A DNA stretch of 64,000 bases from a virus: positions 1 to 64,000 of the IMG/VR virus record IMGVR_UViG_3300022744_000026. One strand, 5' to 3'. Positions within the stretch are counted from its first letter, which is position 1; each line of letters begins with the position of its first letter. Positions 37,299 through 46,630 of the stretch are shown here, one piece after another. Both the position numbers and the translations under genes were made by a program. Under the pieces are notes generated by a model. It had not been told where the DNA came from. It saw only the letters and a program-made list of their open reading frames with translations, and made no database searches.

Positions 37299-38438
37299 AT
37301 GGCCCTACTTTTCGACCTCGCAGCCCTATCCGCACGCCAGACCGACGCGGTCCTGCATGACATTTTCTGCAAGGCCCACGGGCACGAGGGCGACGGCGAT
37401 GGGATATGGGCACCGGTCGACAACCCGTTTCTGGAGCGGATCGTTCAGCTATTCAGCGACCGTGGCCTGATGCGGATCGGAAGGCTGCGCGACGAGCTGC
37501 AGGCGTGGCTGGCTGGGGACCGGCACCAGGCCGGCGAGGCGAAGCCGCGCCCGCCGACAGATCGCGTCGTCTGGACGGATCAGGAGCTTGGCGTGGTGCG
37601 CCTGTACCTGCGCTCTCTGCCGCCAGACGCATGGACGATTGACGATCACATGCTGCTGGTGGACTTCCTGCACCAGCGCTACATGAGCCCGGACGACCTG
37701 CGCACGGAGGCCGATTGGCTGGCGAGCCGGTCCGTCCTCATGGGGCGCGTGCAGTCGCAGATGGACACGCTGACGACCAAGCAGGCTGACGCCGTACTGG
37801 CGGCAGAGTCCGTCCCGGCATGGCCTGAACTCGCCGGGCAGGTGCTGTCATTCGCCCGCAACCGCTGCGCCGATGCCGTCACCAGGGTGAGCGAAGGCAT
37901 GCGGCTGCAACTGCGCCAGACGATCGCTCAGGAGGTGGAGCAGGCGCACCTGGCGGGGCGGCCGGTGTGGTCGACGGCGCTTCAGACGAGGCTGCAGGAT
38001 GAGTACATGGTGCAGAACAGGGACTGGCGGCGCGTGGCGCTCACCGAGTCAGCCGAGGCGCTGAATCAGGGGTTCGTGGCCTGCCAGGAGCCGGGCCAGA
38101 AGCTCAAGCGGGTGGAGCAGTACAAGGGCGTCTGCGCGTGGTGCGCGAAGATCGACGGGCGGGTGATGGAGGTGGTTGACCCGAGTGAGCCGGAGAAGGA
38201 TGGGGAGAGGCAAATTTGGGTCGGGAAAACGAACGTCGGCCGAAGCGTGGCGCCTCGCAAGCGCGTGGGTGATCTGCTGGTGGAGCGTGAGCCGGATGAG
38301 CTATACCATATCGCTTCCGGCGCCCAACATCCAAATTGCAGAGGCAGATGGGTTCCCGTCATCACCGACAAGCCCGGTGACGACCCTCAGTTCGGAGACT
38401 GGTTGCGGGCTACTTTGCAGGGCGTGACGGCAGCATAG
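37299..38438 (+). CDS. Minor head protein, phage Mu gpF/SPP1 gp7-like
   Basis: A 379-residue protein. The C-terminal MuF core is residues ~235-365: WRRVALTESAEALNQGF, KGVCAWCAKIDGRVMEVVDP, VGKTNVGRS, and YHIASGAQHPNCRGRWVPV (the conserved Cys-pair and H-P-N-C-R-G-R). The N-terminal ~230 residues are helical. MuF proteins sit in the head interior near the portal and often carry toxin domains; here those are encoded in separate downstream genes. Confidence 0.85.
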   Translation: MALLFDLAALSARQTDAVLHDIFCKAHGHEGDGDGIWAPVDNPFLERIVQLFSDRGLMRIGRLRDELQAWLAGDRHQAGEAKPRPPTDRVVWTDQELGVVRLYLRSLPPDAWTIDDHMLLVDFLHQRYMSPDDLRTEADWLASRSVLMGRVQSQMDTLTTKQADAVLAAESVPAWPELAGQVLSFARNRCADAVTRVSEGMRLQLRQTIAQEVEQAHLAGRPVWSTALQTRLQDEYMVQNRDWRRVALTESAEALNQGFVACQEPGQKLKRVEQYKGVCAWCAKIDGRVMEVVDPSEPEKDGERQIWVGKTNVGRSVAPRKRVGDLLVEREPDELYHIASGAQHPNCRGRWVPVITDKPGDDPQFGDWLRATLQGVTAA

Positions 38439-38442
38439 GGCT
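38423..38442 (+). promoter_or_regulatory. Late promoter element before 2H/ART gene
   Basis: CGTGAC at 38423, N2, CAGCAT, six bases, ATG 38443, overlapping the end of the MuF-like gene. Confidence 0.55.
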
Positions 38443-39837
38443 ATGGCCAAGCCCGCCCCTCTCTACGTCCACCGCCCTGTCACCAACGCTGCGGACTTGG
38501 TGGCGTGGGCCCGCTCGCAGGGATTCAAGAGCCCCATGCCAGCCGAGAAGTGGCACGTGACGCAGGCATACAGCCGCAAGCCGGTGGACTGGCACGCGGC
38601 TGGTGACTCGTTCGACAAGTTGAAGGCCAGCGGCGGCGCGCGCACCGTGTCGCCTCTCGGCAAAGACGGCGCCGTGGTGCTGCACTTCGATAGCGCCGAC
38701 CTGCGCCGCCGCTGGCGCGAGTTCCGCGACGCTGGCGCCTCATGGGACTACGATGCCTACCGGCCGCACGTGACCATCACCTACGACGGCGGCGACGTGG
38801 ATCTGTCCAAGGTCGAACCCTACACAGGGCCGATCGAGTTCGGCCCCGAGGTGTTCGAGGCACTGAAGGAGAACCCGATGGCGAAGGCCCTTCCGTTGGT
38901 ACTGCTCTTCAAGTCCATGGTCCCCACCTACACCCGCCACGACGGCACCGTAGTCCAGGCCCACAGCACCAAGGTCCAGCGCCGAGCCAGCGCGCACCCT
39001 GGGCAAGGCGACCTGTTCCGCGAACCGTCCAAGCCGCTGGGGCCGAACCCCTACAAAGGCAAAGGCCCTGTGAAAGACACTGGTGATCTATTCGCTGACA
39101 CGGATGAGCGGCAAGCCAAACCACGGGCGCCTGCCACGGAAACGCCGGAGTTTAAGAAGTGGTTCGGCAATTCAAAGGTTGTGGACAAGGATGGGAAGCC
39201 GCTGGTGGTGTATCACGGCACCAAGTCAGATTTTGGTGCTTTCGATCTGAAGCGCGCAGGAGCAAGCGATGATGGACTGGCTGGCCGAGCTTTTTACCTG
39301 ACCTACAACCCGGAAGAAGCAAGCGGATACGCGGAGGGTGATAACTTCGGCAGAGGTGACTCACCGAACGTGATGCCTGTTTTTGTGTCCATGCAAAACC
39401 CTTTGCGTATCGTTGACGGCAAGCTGCCGGATGGGCGGAGTGTTATGTCTGTGCATAATGGGTTTGGCTCTGGCATCAATAGCAAAGGCGGCGCAGAGGT
39501 GCAGCGCATCGCCAATGAAGGCGGACATGACGGCGTCATGTGGGTCCGCCGCGATGGCGGTGTCGGGCATGTTGCTGTTTTTAGACCCAACCAAATCAAA
39601 TCTGCAACCGGCAACCGTGGCACCTTCGACCCCAGTGAGGCCGACATAACCAAGGCCCTTGCTGGCGCCAGGGTGGTGCTGCGCAAGTCAGGCGACCAGC
39701 AACTGGATGCACTGATCGCCGAGCACGAGCGGCTGGTGGGTGTGCTGAATTCGCCAGACCACGCCGACGACCGGCGAGAGGCCAAGAAGCAGGCGCGCGA
39801 GCTGGCGGGCTATCGGCGCGAGCGGCAGGCGCAATGA
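38443..39837 (+). CDS. 2H phosphoesterase (Acb1-like) fused to ART polyvalent domain
   Basis: A 464-residue protein with two modules. Residues ~1-150 carry two H-x-T motifs: KWHVTQAYS (His38-Thr40) and YRPHVTITY (His109-Thr111), the catalytic pair of 2H phosphoesterases, the fold of the anti-CBASS nuclease Acb1. Residues ~233-420 match the ART-PolyVal ADP-ribosyltransferase pattern: KWFGNSKVVDKDGKPLVVYHG, DGLAGRAFYLT, VMPVFVSMQNPLRIVDG, NQIKSATGNRGTFDPSEADI. An acidic Glu/Arg helix ends it. Encoded after MuF, so it may be packaged and injected. Activity is predicted only. Confidence 0.75.
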   Translation: MAKPAPLYVHRPVTNAADLVAWARSQGFKSPMPAEKWHVTQAYSRKPVDWHAAGDSFDKLKASGGARTVSPLGKDGAVVLHFDSADLRRRWREFRDAGASWDYDAYRPHVTITYDGGDVDLSKVEPYTGPIEFGPEVFEALKENPMAKALPLVLLFKSMVPTYTRHDGTVVQAHSTKVQRRASAHPGQGDLFREPSKPLGPNPYKGKGPVKDTGDLFADTDERQAKPRAPATETPEFKKWFGNSKVVDKDGKPLVVYHGTKSDFGAFDLKRAGASDDGLAGRAFYLTYNPEEASGYAEGDNFGRGDSPNVMPVFVSMQNPLRIVDGKLPDGRSVMSVHNGFGSGINSKGGAEVQRIANEGGHDGVMWVRRDGGVGHVAVFRPNQIKSATGNRGTFDPSEADITKALAGARVVLRKSGDQQLDALIAEHERLVGVLNSPDHADDRREAKKQARELAGYRRERQAQ

Positions 39838-40040
39838 CGCAGGGCTGGCACCCGCGCGAAGTCACCCAAGCCTGGGCCGTCATCTGGCCGGACGGGCGAA
39901 TGCTTGCAGACACCAGCTTCAACGACGAGCAGCACGCTTGGCAGGTCTGCCTGGGTTGGCCGGATGCCGACGAGATCGAAGCGGCCAAGCGCAGGGGCGC
40001 AAGAGCAGTTCGAGTGACCGTCGTCGCGCCGGCATCGTGA
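39834..40040 (+). CDS. Hypothetical protein
   Basis: A 68-residue protein beginning MTQGWHPREVTQAWAVIWPD, then EQHAWQVCLGWPDADEIEAA and RRGARAVRVTVVAP: a small alpha/beta domain. ATGA overlap with the 2H/ART gene suggests coupled expression; an inhibitor or chaperone of that enzyme is conceivable, without direct evidence. Confidence 0.6.
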   Translation: MTQGWHPREVTQAWAVIWPDGRMLADTSFNDEQHAWQVCLGWPDADEIEAAKRRGARAVRVTVVAPAS

Positions 40041-40075
40041 CCCCACACTAGGCCCCGCACCAAGCGAGGCCACGC
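40036..40075 (+). promoter_or_regulatory. Late promoter element, 40-nt spacing
   Basis: CGTGAC at 40036, N2, CACACT, then 26 nt containing GCGAGG as a weak Shine-Dalgarno, then ATG 40076. The distance is twice that of the leaderless copies. Confidence 0.55.
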
Positions 40076-43000
40076 ATGCTCATCCTGTTCGCCAAGTCCC
40101 AGCAGTCCCTGTTCGTCAACATCCCCGTGCACGTCAAGGGCACCGTCCGCAAGGACGGCACGCGGGTGGCGGACCACATGAGCATGCGGCGCAAGAAGCT
40201 GGAGCCGCACCAGGCGGCTGAGCACCACCAGGCAGGGCTGTTCGGGGACGCAGAGCACCACGCCGCGCCGGCTGGGCCGAAGCTGGGCGCCAAGCTGACT
40301 AAGTTCCTGCAGCGCCACGGCGGCGCGGCCCGCATGGCGGACACGCTGGCGGGGTTCACGCCTGAGCAGCGCGCGAAGATGCTGGACATGATGGCGGTGC
40401 TGGGGGGTGTGTCGGCGAATGAGGTGCATCAGGCGCTGAGTGCGCATGGCGCAGATCAGCCCACTGGCCACACCGAGCCCACCAGCCCTGCCGAGCCCGA
40501 CCTGTTCTCCCAACCCGCCGAGGCCAGCGCCCAGGCGCCCGCCGCACCCGCGGCCACCACCCCGGAGTCCACCCCCACCCATGTGCCCGAACCTGCGAAA
40601 GCTGCAGAAGAAACAAGCGCGGCGCCTGCGCCGAAAGCAGACCCTGAAGGCGGCGTCGTCAGCAATGGGACTGGTGCAGCGGCAGTAGCCGACCATGGCC
40701 CGCGCGACGGCGACCGCAATGCGGAAGGGTTGGTGTTCAAGGATGGCCGCTGGCACAGGGAGGAGCCCGCGGCCGAGCAACATGCACCAACCACGCCGGC
40801 CACCCCCGCCCTGACCACCTACACCACCGCCAAAGGCAAGACCCTAACCGGCGTGGTGCGCGCCGACCTGACCAAGGAGCAGGCGCAGGCGATCGATCCG
40901 TACACGTTCCGGCACCAGGGCGGATGGTTCATCCGCGAGAAGCACCTGAGCGCAGCGCCGGCCACGTCAGCCGCGCCCGCCACCGATATCGCCACTGCGC
41001 CGGCTGCTGCCGCCCCCGCCGCACCTCCCGAACCAGCCCGCCCCTCCGGCGCCAAGCTCCGCACCGCCGGCCAAGCCCTGACCGAGAAGGCCGAAGCCGA
41101 AGCCAACCGCGACCGCAACACCAACACCGCGCGGCGCGCCCGCATGGCATCCAGCGCCGAGGCCGACGCCCGCGCGCAAGCCGCCATCGGCCGCACTATG
41201 GTCAACCTCGCCGACGCCATCGACGCCGGCCAGGCTCACCACCTGAACGGTGTGACAAGCCGCGCGGCTGTCGAGACGCTGGACCTGATCCTGCGCCGGG
41301 CGATGCATGCGGCCGACCGCAATCTGAGCTACGCCGACTCGCAGGCTCGCAAGGGCCGCCCGCCCGAGCCCGACGACATCCGCGCTGCCGTGATGCCGAC
41401 GATCACGCTGCACCCGAGCGTGGCCGCTGACCTGGCGAAGGCGCTGGCGGGCGTGAAGGGTGCGGCAAAGGTAGCAGGCCGGCTACACCGGAGTGCCACG
41501 GATGGCGGATCTCTGGTGTGGCTGTCGCAGGATGACGCGCAAGAGCTTTCCGACAAGCTCAAGGCGGCCGGCAAGGAAAGCCTGGCCAAGTGGCACCTGG
41601 GCGAGCAACTGAGCACCGTGAAGCGCCTGGGCGCCATGGGCATCAAGACCGACGCCGACCTGCGCCTGGCGCTGGCCGAGTACGTCATGTACCGCGACGG
41701 CCCGAAGGCTGCCGACCCGATCAAGGCGGCCGAGCGCGCCCTGGTGGGTCAGAAGGTTGGCGTGGACTTCTTCCCGACGCCGAAGGCGCTGGCCGGGCGC
41801 ATGGCTGAGCTGGCGGGCGTGAAGCCGGGCATGTCGGTGCTGGAGCCGAGCGCCGGATCGGGCAACTTGGCCGACGCGGCGCGCGAGGCCGGCGGCGATG
41901 TGCACGCGATCGAGGTGTCGGACCGGTTGCGCAACCTGCTGGGCGCGAAGGGGCACAAGCTGGTGGGGCGCGACTTCTTGGAGCATGCGGCGCCAGGGCA
42001 GTACGGCGCGGTCCTGATGAACCCGCCGTTCGGCAACCGCCAAGATGCAGCCCACATCATGCACGCCTGGGACATGGTGGCGCCCGGAGGCAAGCTGGTG
42101 GCGATCGCCGGTGAAGGCGTGTTCGGTGGCAGCGACCGCAAGGCCGTCGAGTTCCGCGAGTGGCTGGAGGAGCACGGCGCCGACGTCGAGAAGCTGCCGG
42201 AGAACACGTTCCGCGACGCCGGCCTGCTGGCGCAGACGGGAGCAAATGCGCGGCTGGTGGTGTTGACGAAGCCGGAGGCTACGGCGGCGGCGCAGGCTGA
42301 CGCCGGGCCGCAGGAAGGCGAGCGCAACGCTGAGGGGCTGGTGTTCAGGGATGGGAGGTGGCATCGGGAGGAGGCTGAGCAGACCGCCGCGCCAGCCCCT
42401 GCCACCCCCGACCCCGCCATCACCCACGCCGAAGACAAAGCCGACCTCGCCGAGGAGTTGATGCGCAACCCGGAGTCGGAGCGGGCGAAGGAGTTGATTC
42501 AGAGGGTGGCGGCTGGGCCGAAGGCTGTGGAGCCTGCCGCGCCCGACCCGCTGACGATGACTCCAAAGCAGTACCACGAGGCCAAGCTGCGCCAGATGGC
42601 GGCGGGCAACGACATTGACTTGTCGGAGGTCCGTGAGATGTACGACACCGAAGCGGGCAAGAAGGCCAACGAACAAGAATGGGTCGACGGCATCATGTCG
42701 GCTGCGAAGGCTGGCAAGCCGTTGACTCGTGCTGCGCTGGACAAACTTCATGAGGCGAGGCCTGGGGCGGTTGGTCAGTTGGCCCACGACTATCCCGAGG
42801 CAAAAATTCCTTCTGGCTATCAAGTCCCTGACGCGCGCAAGTCAGAAGCAGATGAGCAAGCCGCTCGCGTGGCGAATCGGAAAGCCATCAAGCAGGAAAG
42901 CAAGGCTCGACGGGGTGGTGCACCCACCCCCGACGACCTCGACCCCACCAGCCCCAACTACCGCTACCGCGACACCGGCCAGATCGCCGGCAGCCGCAAG

Positions 43001-45079
43001 GAGCAGGCTGCAGCGCAGATCCGCGCCGCCGGCCGCACTGGTGCGCGCCTGCGGATGACGGACGTGGACTGGAACGAGATCGAGGCCAACCCGCGCGAGG
43101 CCGAGGAGTTGATCACCAAGTCGAACCTGTTCGGCAAGGTCGACTGGACCGGCCTGCGCGAGCAGGGCATGGAGCCGGGCGCGGGGTTCTTGTTGGACCG
43201 CGTGTATGCCAGCGTGGGCACCGAGCCCAGCGAAGCCACGCCGCAGGCCCGCAAGGACTACGCCCTTGGCCTGGAGACGCTGCGCGACCGCATGGAGCGC
43301 TGCAAGACGCCGGACGAGGTTACCAAAGTCCTGAACGACATCCGTGAAGAAATTCAGGGTGTGATGATGTCGGCGGGTGAGTCTGAGGAGTATCAGGCTG
43401 CGGTCGCCGAGGCGCGTGCACTGGGGGACAAGGCGAAGGCGGCTGAAGAAGCCAAGAATGCGGTATACAAAGAGTGGAGCAACGCTCAGAGCGCCGCCAG
43501 CAGCGCGAAGTACGAGCAGGAGAAGCGCCAGCGCCGCGGCTGGAAGCCAGACCCTGAGCTTGACGCCAGGGTCACCAGCCTGACCAAGCTCACCGAGGAC
43601 AAGCACGCAGCTTACATGGCGTACATCGCCGATCACCCCGAGCTAAGCGCCACCAAGCGCGACCACGGCGGCGGCTTCGTGTCCTATGACAACGACATGG
43701 AGTGGGCTGCCAGGCAGGCATGGTCTCGCGTGGCCGCTGTGAAGGCTGCCGCCAAGTCGCGCAACCTGATCGAGAACCCCATGACTCGCGCATGGTCGCG
43801 CCTGGGCGAAAAGTTCCTGCGCGTCGTCCACTACCGCACCCACAAGGGCAGCGAGGCATTCCAAGGCCACGTTGCCAGCGCCAAGCTGGGCAAGGTGAAG
43901 GACTGGTCCTGGGCCGAGAAGGACACAGCAGCGCCGGCACCGCGCGCCAACAAGCGCGAGCAGGGATTCCAACTGGCCGTGGCCGAGAAGTTCGACCGCA
44001 AGGGCGGCCGGGCGGTGAAGGCCGACAGCAGCATGGGGCTGAAGTCGGCGTTCGGCCTGCGCGACGTGCAGTCAGGCAACTGGGTCTTGAATGACCCTGC
44101 GTCGGCCGCGTGGCACCACCAGAAGACCGCCGAGGCGTTCGCTGACCTGGCGGACCTGCTGGGTGTGCCCGACGCGCACGTGAGCGCGAATGGCCGACTG
44201 GCGATCGCGTTCGGCGCGCGAGGCAAGGGCAATGCAGGGTTCGGTGGCGCAGCGCGGGCTCATTACGAGCCGGTGCAGCGCGTCATCAACCTGACGAAGA
44301 TGGGCGGCGGCGGCGCCCTGGGCCACGAGTGGTTCCACGCCATCGACAACATGGCGAAGGAGGCCGAAGGCAGCGGCGCGGCGGGCGCTGGTGAGTTCGC
44401 CAGCGAGAACCCCAGCCTGCTGCCGCCGGGCGAGCTGCGCGACGCCTTCACGGCCCTGCGCGACGCCATCACCACGGGACCGCACCAGCACGCGCAGGAG
44501 GTGACCTACACCGACCGCGACGTGAAGCTGGCGCGCTACAACATCGACCACCAGACCTACGGCAGCAGCATCGCCAGGTCGATCAAGGTGGCAGGCGGCG
44601 CCGATGCCGCGGTGAAGGCCGTTGAGGACCACTTCTCCAGCCGCTACCCGAAGGGTCTGGACAAGAAGGCCACCAAGCAGCGAGACCAATGGGTGACGCT
44701 GGCGGCTGCGTACCACGGCGGGCAAGAGGCCGGCGGGTCGGTGGTGGTGAAGCGTGGCCGCTCGATGAGCAGCTTCCAGCTTGAGGCGCAGAAGCTCGAC
44801 GGCGGGCAAGCCGGCAAGTACTGGAGCGAGCACCGCGAGATGGCCGCGCGGGCGTTCCAGTCATGGTGCGAGGACCGGCTTGCGGCGCGCGGTCAGCAGA
44901 ACGATTACCTGTCCGTCTACGCCGACAACAAGTACCACGTCGACCCGCTGTTCGGCCCGCAGTACCCGTACCCTGCCGGCGAGGAGCGCGAGCGCATCAA
45001 CGCGGCGTTTGATCGGGTGGCGGCGGCGATGCGCAAGAGTGGGACGCTGGCGAAAGCGTGGGGGTTGCAGGCTGCGTGA
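40076..45079 (+). CDS. Giant polyvalent protein with adenine-methyltransferase and LPD1-metalloprotease-like domains
   Basis: A 1667-residue protein. Residues 1-330 are Ala/Pro-rich linker with a QA motif. Residues ~560-735 form an N6-adenine methyltransferase: VDFFPTPKALAGRMAE, LEPSAGSGNL (motif I, ~588) and LMNPPFGNRQD (motif IV, ~647). Residues ~1325-1430 match LPD1 of large polyvalent proteins (FGLRDVQSGNWV...AHYEPVQRVINLTKMGGGGALGHEWFHAIDN), with His1417-E-W-F-His1421, a HExxH site. A GLVFxDGRWHREE motif occurs at ~217 and ~751. Coiled coils fill the rest. Such proteins are thought to be carried in the head and delivered to protect incoming DNA. Confidence 0.8.
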   Translation: MLILFAKSQQSLFVNIPVHVKGTVRKDGTRVADHMSMRRKKLEPHQAAEHHQAGLFGDAEHHAAPAGPKLGAKLTKFLQRHGGAARMADTLAGFTPEQRAKMLDMMAVLGGVSANEVHQALSAHGADQPTGHTEPTSPAEPDLFSQPAEASAQAPAAPAATTPESTPTHVPEPAKAAEETSAAPAPKADPEGGVVSNGTGAAAVADHGPRDGDRNAEGLVFKDGRWHREEPAAEQHAPTTPATPALTTYTTAKGKTLTGVVRADLTKEQAQAIDPYTFRHQGGWFIREKHLSAAPATSAAPATDIATAPAAAAPAAPPEPARPSGAKLRTAGQALTEKAEAEANRDRNTNTARRARMASSAEADARAQAAIGRTMVNLADAIDAGQAHHLNGVTSRAAVETLDLILRRAMHAADRNLSYADSQARKGRPPEPDDIRAAVMPTITLHPSVAADLAKALAGVKGAAKVAGRLHRSATDGGSLVWLSQDDAQELSDKLKAAGKESLAKWHLGEQLSTVKRLGAMGIKTDADLRLALAEYVMYRDGPKAADPIKAAERALVGQKVGVDFFPTPKALAGRMAELAGVKPGMSVLEPSAGSGNLADAAREAGGDVHAIEVSDRLRNLLGAKGHKLVGRDFLEHAAPGQYGAVLMNPPFGNRQDAAHIMHAWDMVAPGGKLVAIAGEGVFGGSDRKAVEFREWLEEHGADVEKLPENTFRDAGLLAQTGANARLVVLTKPEATAAAQADAGPQEGERNAEGLVFRDGRWHREEAEQTAAPAPATPDPAITHAEDKADLAEELMRNPESERAKELIQRVAAGPKAVEPAAPDPLTMTPKQYHEAKLRQMAAGNDIDLSEVREMYDTEAGKKANEQEWVDGIMSAAKAGKPLTRAALDKLHEARPGAVGQLAHDYPEAKIPSGYQVPDARKSEADEQAARVANRKAIKQESKARRGGAPTPDDLDPTSPNYRYRDTGQIAGSRKEQAAAQIRAAGRTGARLRMTDVDWNEIEANPREAEELITKSNLFGKVDWTGLREQGMEPGAGFLLDRVYASVGTEPSEATPQARKDYALGLETLRDRMERCKTPDEVTKVLNDIREEIQGVMMSAGESEEYQAAVAEARALGDKAKAAEEAKNAVYKEWSNAQSAASSAKYEQEKRQRRGWKPDPELDARVTSLTKLTEDKHAAYMAYIADHPELSATKRDHGGGFVSYDNDMEWAARQAWSRVAAVKAAAKSRNLIENPMTRAWSRLGEKFLRVVHYRTHKGSEAFQGHVASAKLGKVKDWSWAEKDTAAPAPRANKREQGFQLAVAEKFDRKGGRAVKADSSMGLKSAFGLRDVQSGNWVLNDPASAAWHHQKTAEAFADLADLLGVPDAHVSANGRLAIAFGARGKGNAGFGGAARAHYEPVQRVINLTKMGGGGALGHEWFHAIDNMAKEAEGSGAAGAGEFASENPSLLPPGELRDAFTALRDAITTGPHQHAQEVTYTDRDVKLARYNIDHQTYGSSIARSIKVAGGADAAVKAVEDHFSSRYPKGLDKKATKQRDQWVTLAAAYHGGQEAGGSVVVKRGRSMSSFQLEAQKLDGGQAGKYWSEHREMAARAFQSWCEDRLAARGQQNDYLSVYADNKYHVDPLFGPQYPYPAGEERERINAAFDRVAAAMRKSGTLAKAWGLQAA

Positions 45080-45284
45080 CAGCCTCCAGCGCCGCCATCA
45101 TCCGCTCGAACTCTGCCACCAGCTCCAGCACTGCGCTGGCGCGCAGGCTGACCATCGCCGAGCCGCGCGCAGCGGCCCTGGCGGTGGATCTGCTGCGACC
45201 CTGAAGCAGGCCCACGTCGAAGGCGCTCTCGATCTCCGCGCGGGCCTTGGCGCGCATGCGGATCAGGTCGGCGCGGGATGTCAT
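44997..45284 (-). CDS. Hypothetical helical protein
   Basis: A 95-residue protein beginning [20 protein letters not shown], with [20 protein letters not shown] and [20 protein letters not shown]: amphipathic helices. The 3' 83 nt overlap the end of the giant gene tail to tail. Coupled to the next gene by ATGA. Confidence 0.5.
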   Translation of the reverse strand: MTSRADLIRMRAKARAEIESAFDVGLLQGRSRSTARAAARGSAMVSLRASAVLELVAEFERMMAALEAVTQPATPTLSPASHSCASPPPPDQTPR

Positions 45285-45607
45285 GGGATGGGCCAGCCAT
45301 CGCCGAAAAGCACCTCGATCATGTCCGCTGCCTGCAGCCTGGCAGCGCGCACATGATTCTCGCTGAGTCCGTGGGGGTTGCGCAGCGTGTGCAGCAGCGT
45401 TGCCTTGTCCATCGTAATCTCCGGCTCGCGCACCGCATGCAGCGCCTTCACCGGGTAAATCTGCACCGAGCCCGGGTGCGCGAAGCTCTCGACGGCGACG
45501 CCTTCGCTGGTCAGGTTGGTGTTGTAGTTGCCGACGACGCGGCCGACCCAGTCGCTGCCGCTTGACTTTGAGACAAAGGTGCCAGGGTGGAATTTGGGGG
45601 TGGTCAT
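45281..45607 (-). CDS. Hypothetical protein with SH3-like start
   Basis: A 108-residue protein beginning [20 protein letters not shown] with [20 protein letters not shown] and [13 protein letters not shown]: a small beta-barrel typical of phage 'PGTxVxxxSGxxWxGxVVGxY' proteins, related to a group of DHFR-R67-like SH3 barrels by pattern. The C-terminal helix is [21 protein letters not shown]67-like activity is only a thought from the [11 protein letters not shown] segment, close to the VQIYPV(K)-type strand that binds folate in R67. Confidence 0.6.
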   Translation of the reverse strand: MTTPKFHPGTFVSKSSGSDWVGRVVGNYNTNLTSEGVAVESFAHPGSVQIYPVKALHAVREPEITMDKATLLHTLRNPHGLSENHVRAARLQAADMIEVLFGDGWPIP

Positions 45608-45620
45608 GGGGATCTGCTGG

Positions 45621-46277
45621 CTAAGCTGCGTGGGAGACTGCAGTTTTGGATTTGTCGTATTGCTCGACAGCCCACACCAGCGCAAAGCAGCACCACATGA
45701 AGCTGTGCGTATAGCGCTTGAAAGCGTGTTCACTGTCAAAAATATCATCGAACTGGCATCTGGCGCTGCCATCGCGCCAACTGAAGTCGTAGGCCGCCAC
45801 GGGGCCGCGATGCTCATCGTCGGAGTAATCCAGCACACTGCGGTCGACCGACTCCCATAGATCGCGCCGCTGGTCCTTGGTGGTGCTATACCAGTTGTCG
45901 CGCACCCATTCTCGGCGGTGTCGGCGGATCTCGTCAGCAAAGCCATCGGGGTCGTACTCGCGGGCGCCGCCGCGTTCTGACGCCTTGAGCTTTTCGGCCC
46001 AGTACCGCAGATCGATGCGGTACTTCCGCTCGCCGGCCGGTCGGCGGAAGAATTCGAGCATGTCATGCGTGCGCTCGAACACGAAGTCACCCATATCTCC
46101 GCGGTACAGCAGTCCACCAGGGTAGGTGATCAGGTGAAAGCTGTATGGTGTGCCACCGTCCGCATGACCGAACCGAAGATGGCGGTACACGCCAGCATCG
46201 TGCAGGACTGTCATTTGGTGGTCGTAGGTGTCTCTCCGAAAGTTGGTCAGGACCTTGTCGTATCTGTCTTGCTTCAT
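45621..46277 (-). CDS. Conserved phage protein of unknown function
   Basis: A 218-residue protein: [61 protein letters not shown]. Many phages encode proteins starting '(F/Y)xxDTxxHxMxVLHDxGxYRHLRF...FDLxTWPGxLxxxGDMGxYVFxRxxDMFxFF'. The remainder is charged, then a helix ending [18 protein letters not shown]. Function unestablished. Confidence 0.75.
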   Translation of the reverse strand: MKQDRYDKVLTNFRRDTYDHQMTVLHDAGVYRHLRFGHADGGTPYSFHLITYPGGLLYRGDMGDFVFERTHDMLEFFRRPAGERKYRIDLRYWAEKLKASERGGAREYDPDGFADEIRRHRREWVRDNWYSTTKDQRRDLWESVDRSVLDYSDDEHRGPVAAYDFSWRDGSARCQFDDIFDSEHAFKRYTHSFMWCCFALVWAVEQYDKSKTAVSHAA

Positions 46278-46630
46278 GGTGTCGGTGTTGTGAGGTAGGT
46301 AGTGGCTCGGTATGGATCGGGCGTCAAATGCGCCCGCGTGGTGTAGCTCAGCCAGCCGTTGACCGAGTGCATGGGGATGTCGTAGCCGGCCGCCAGCATG
46401 GCAGCGTGCACGGCGTTCGGCGGCATCCTGGCGCCGAGCCGGCGCACCTCCAGCACGACGGCGTCGGGGAACTTGACGGCAGGATGCGCGCCAGCGGCGC
46501 GAACCTTGGGGCCGTGCACCACAGTGGGCTTGCGTGGCGCCTTGGGCTCGGAGAGTGCTTCCGATAGGCTCGGGCGGATCTCGGGTAGGGCGCGGAACTG
46601 GCGGTGGGTGCCTTGAGGGGAGCGGCTCAT
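46274..46630 (-). CDS. Small protein with HTH-like C-terminal part
   Basis: A 118-residue protein with a Pro/Arg-rich first half and FPDAVVLEVRRLGARMPPNA, VHAAMLAAGYDIPMHSVNGW, LSYTTRAH, which reads like a DNA-binding helix-turn-helix (xAVxxVRxLxxxxxxxxVxxxLxxxGxxxSxxxVxxWLxYxTRAH). Plausible regulator. Overlaps both neighbours by 4 nt. Confidence 0.6.
   Translation of the reverse strand: MSRSPQGTHRQFRALPEIRPSLSEALSEPKAPRKPTVVHGPKVRAAGAHPAVKFPDAVVLEVRRLGARMPPNAVHAAMLAAGYDIPMHSVNGWLSYTTRAHLTPDPYRATTYLTTPTP

Noticed and set aside
45281-45607. R67-type dihydrofolate reductase
   Set aside because: One segment resembles the R67 SH3 barrel, but the family has many non-enzymatic relatives and I cannot verify the active-site Val-Gln-Ile-Tyr in the correct register.
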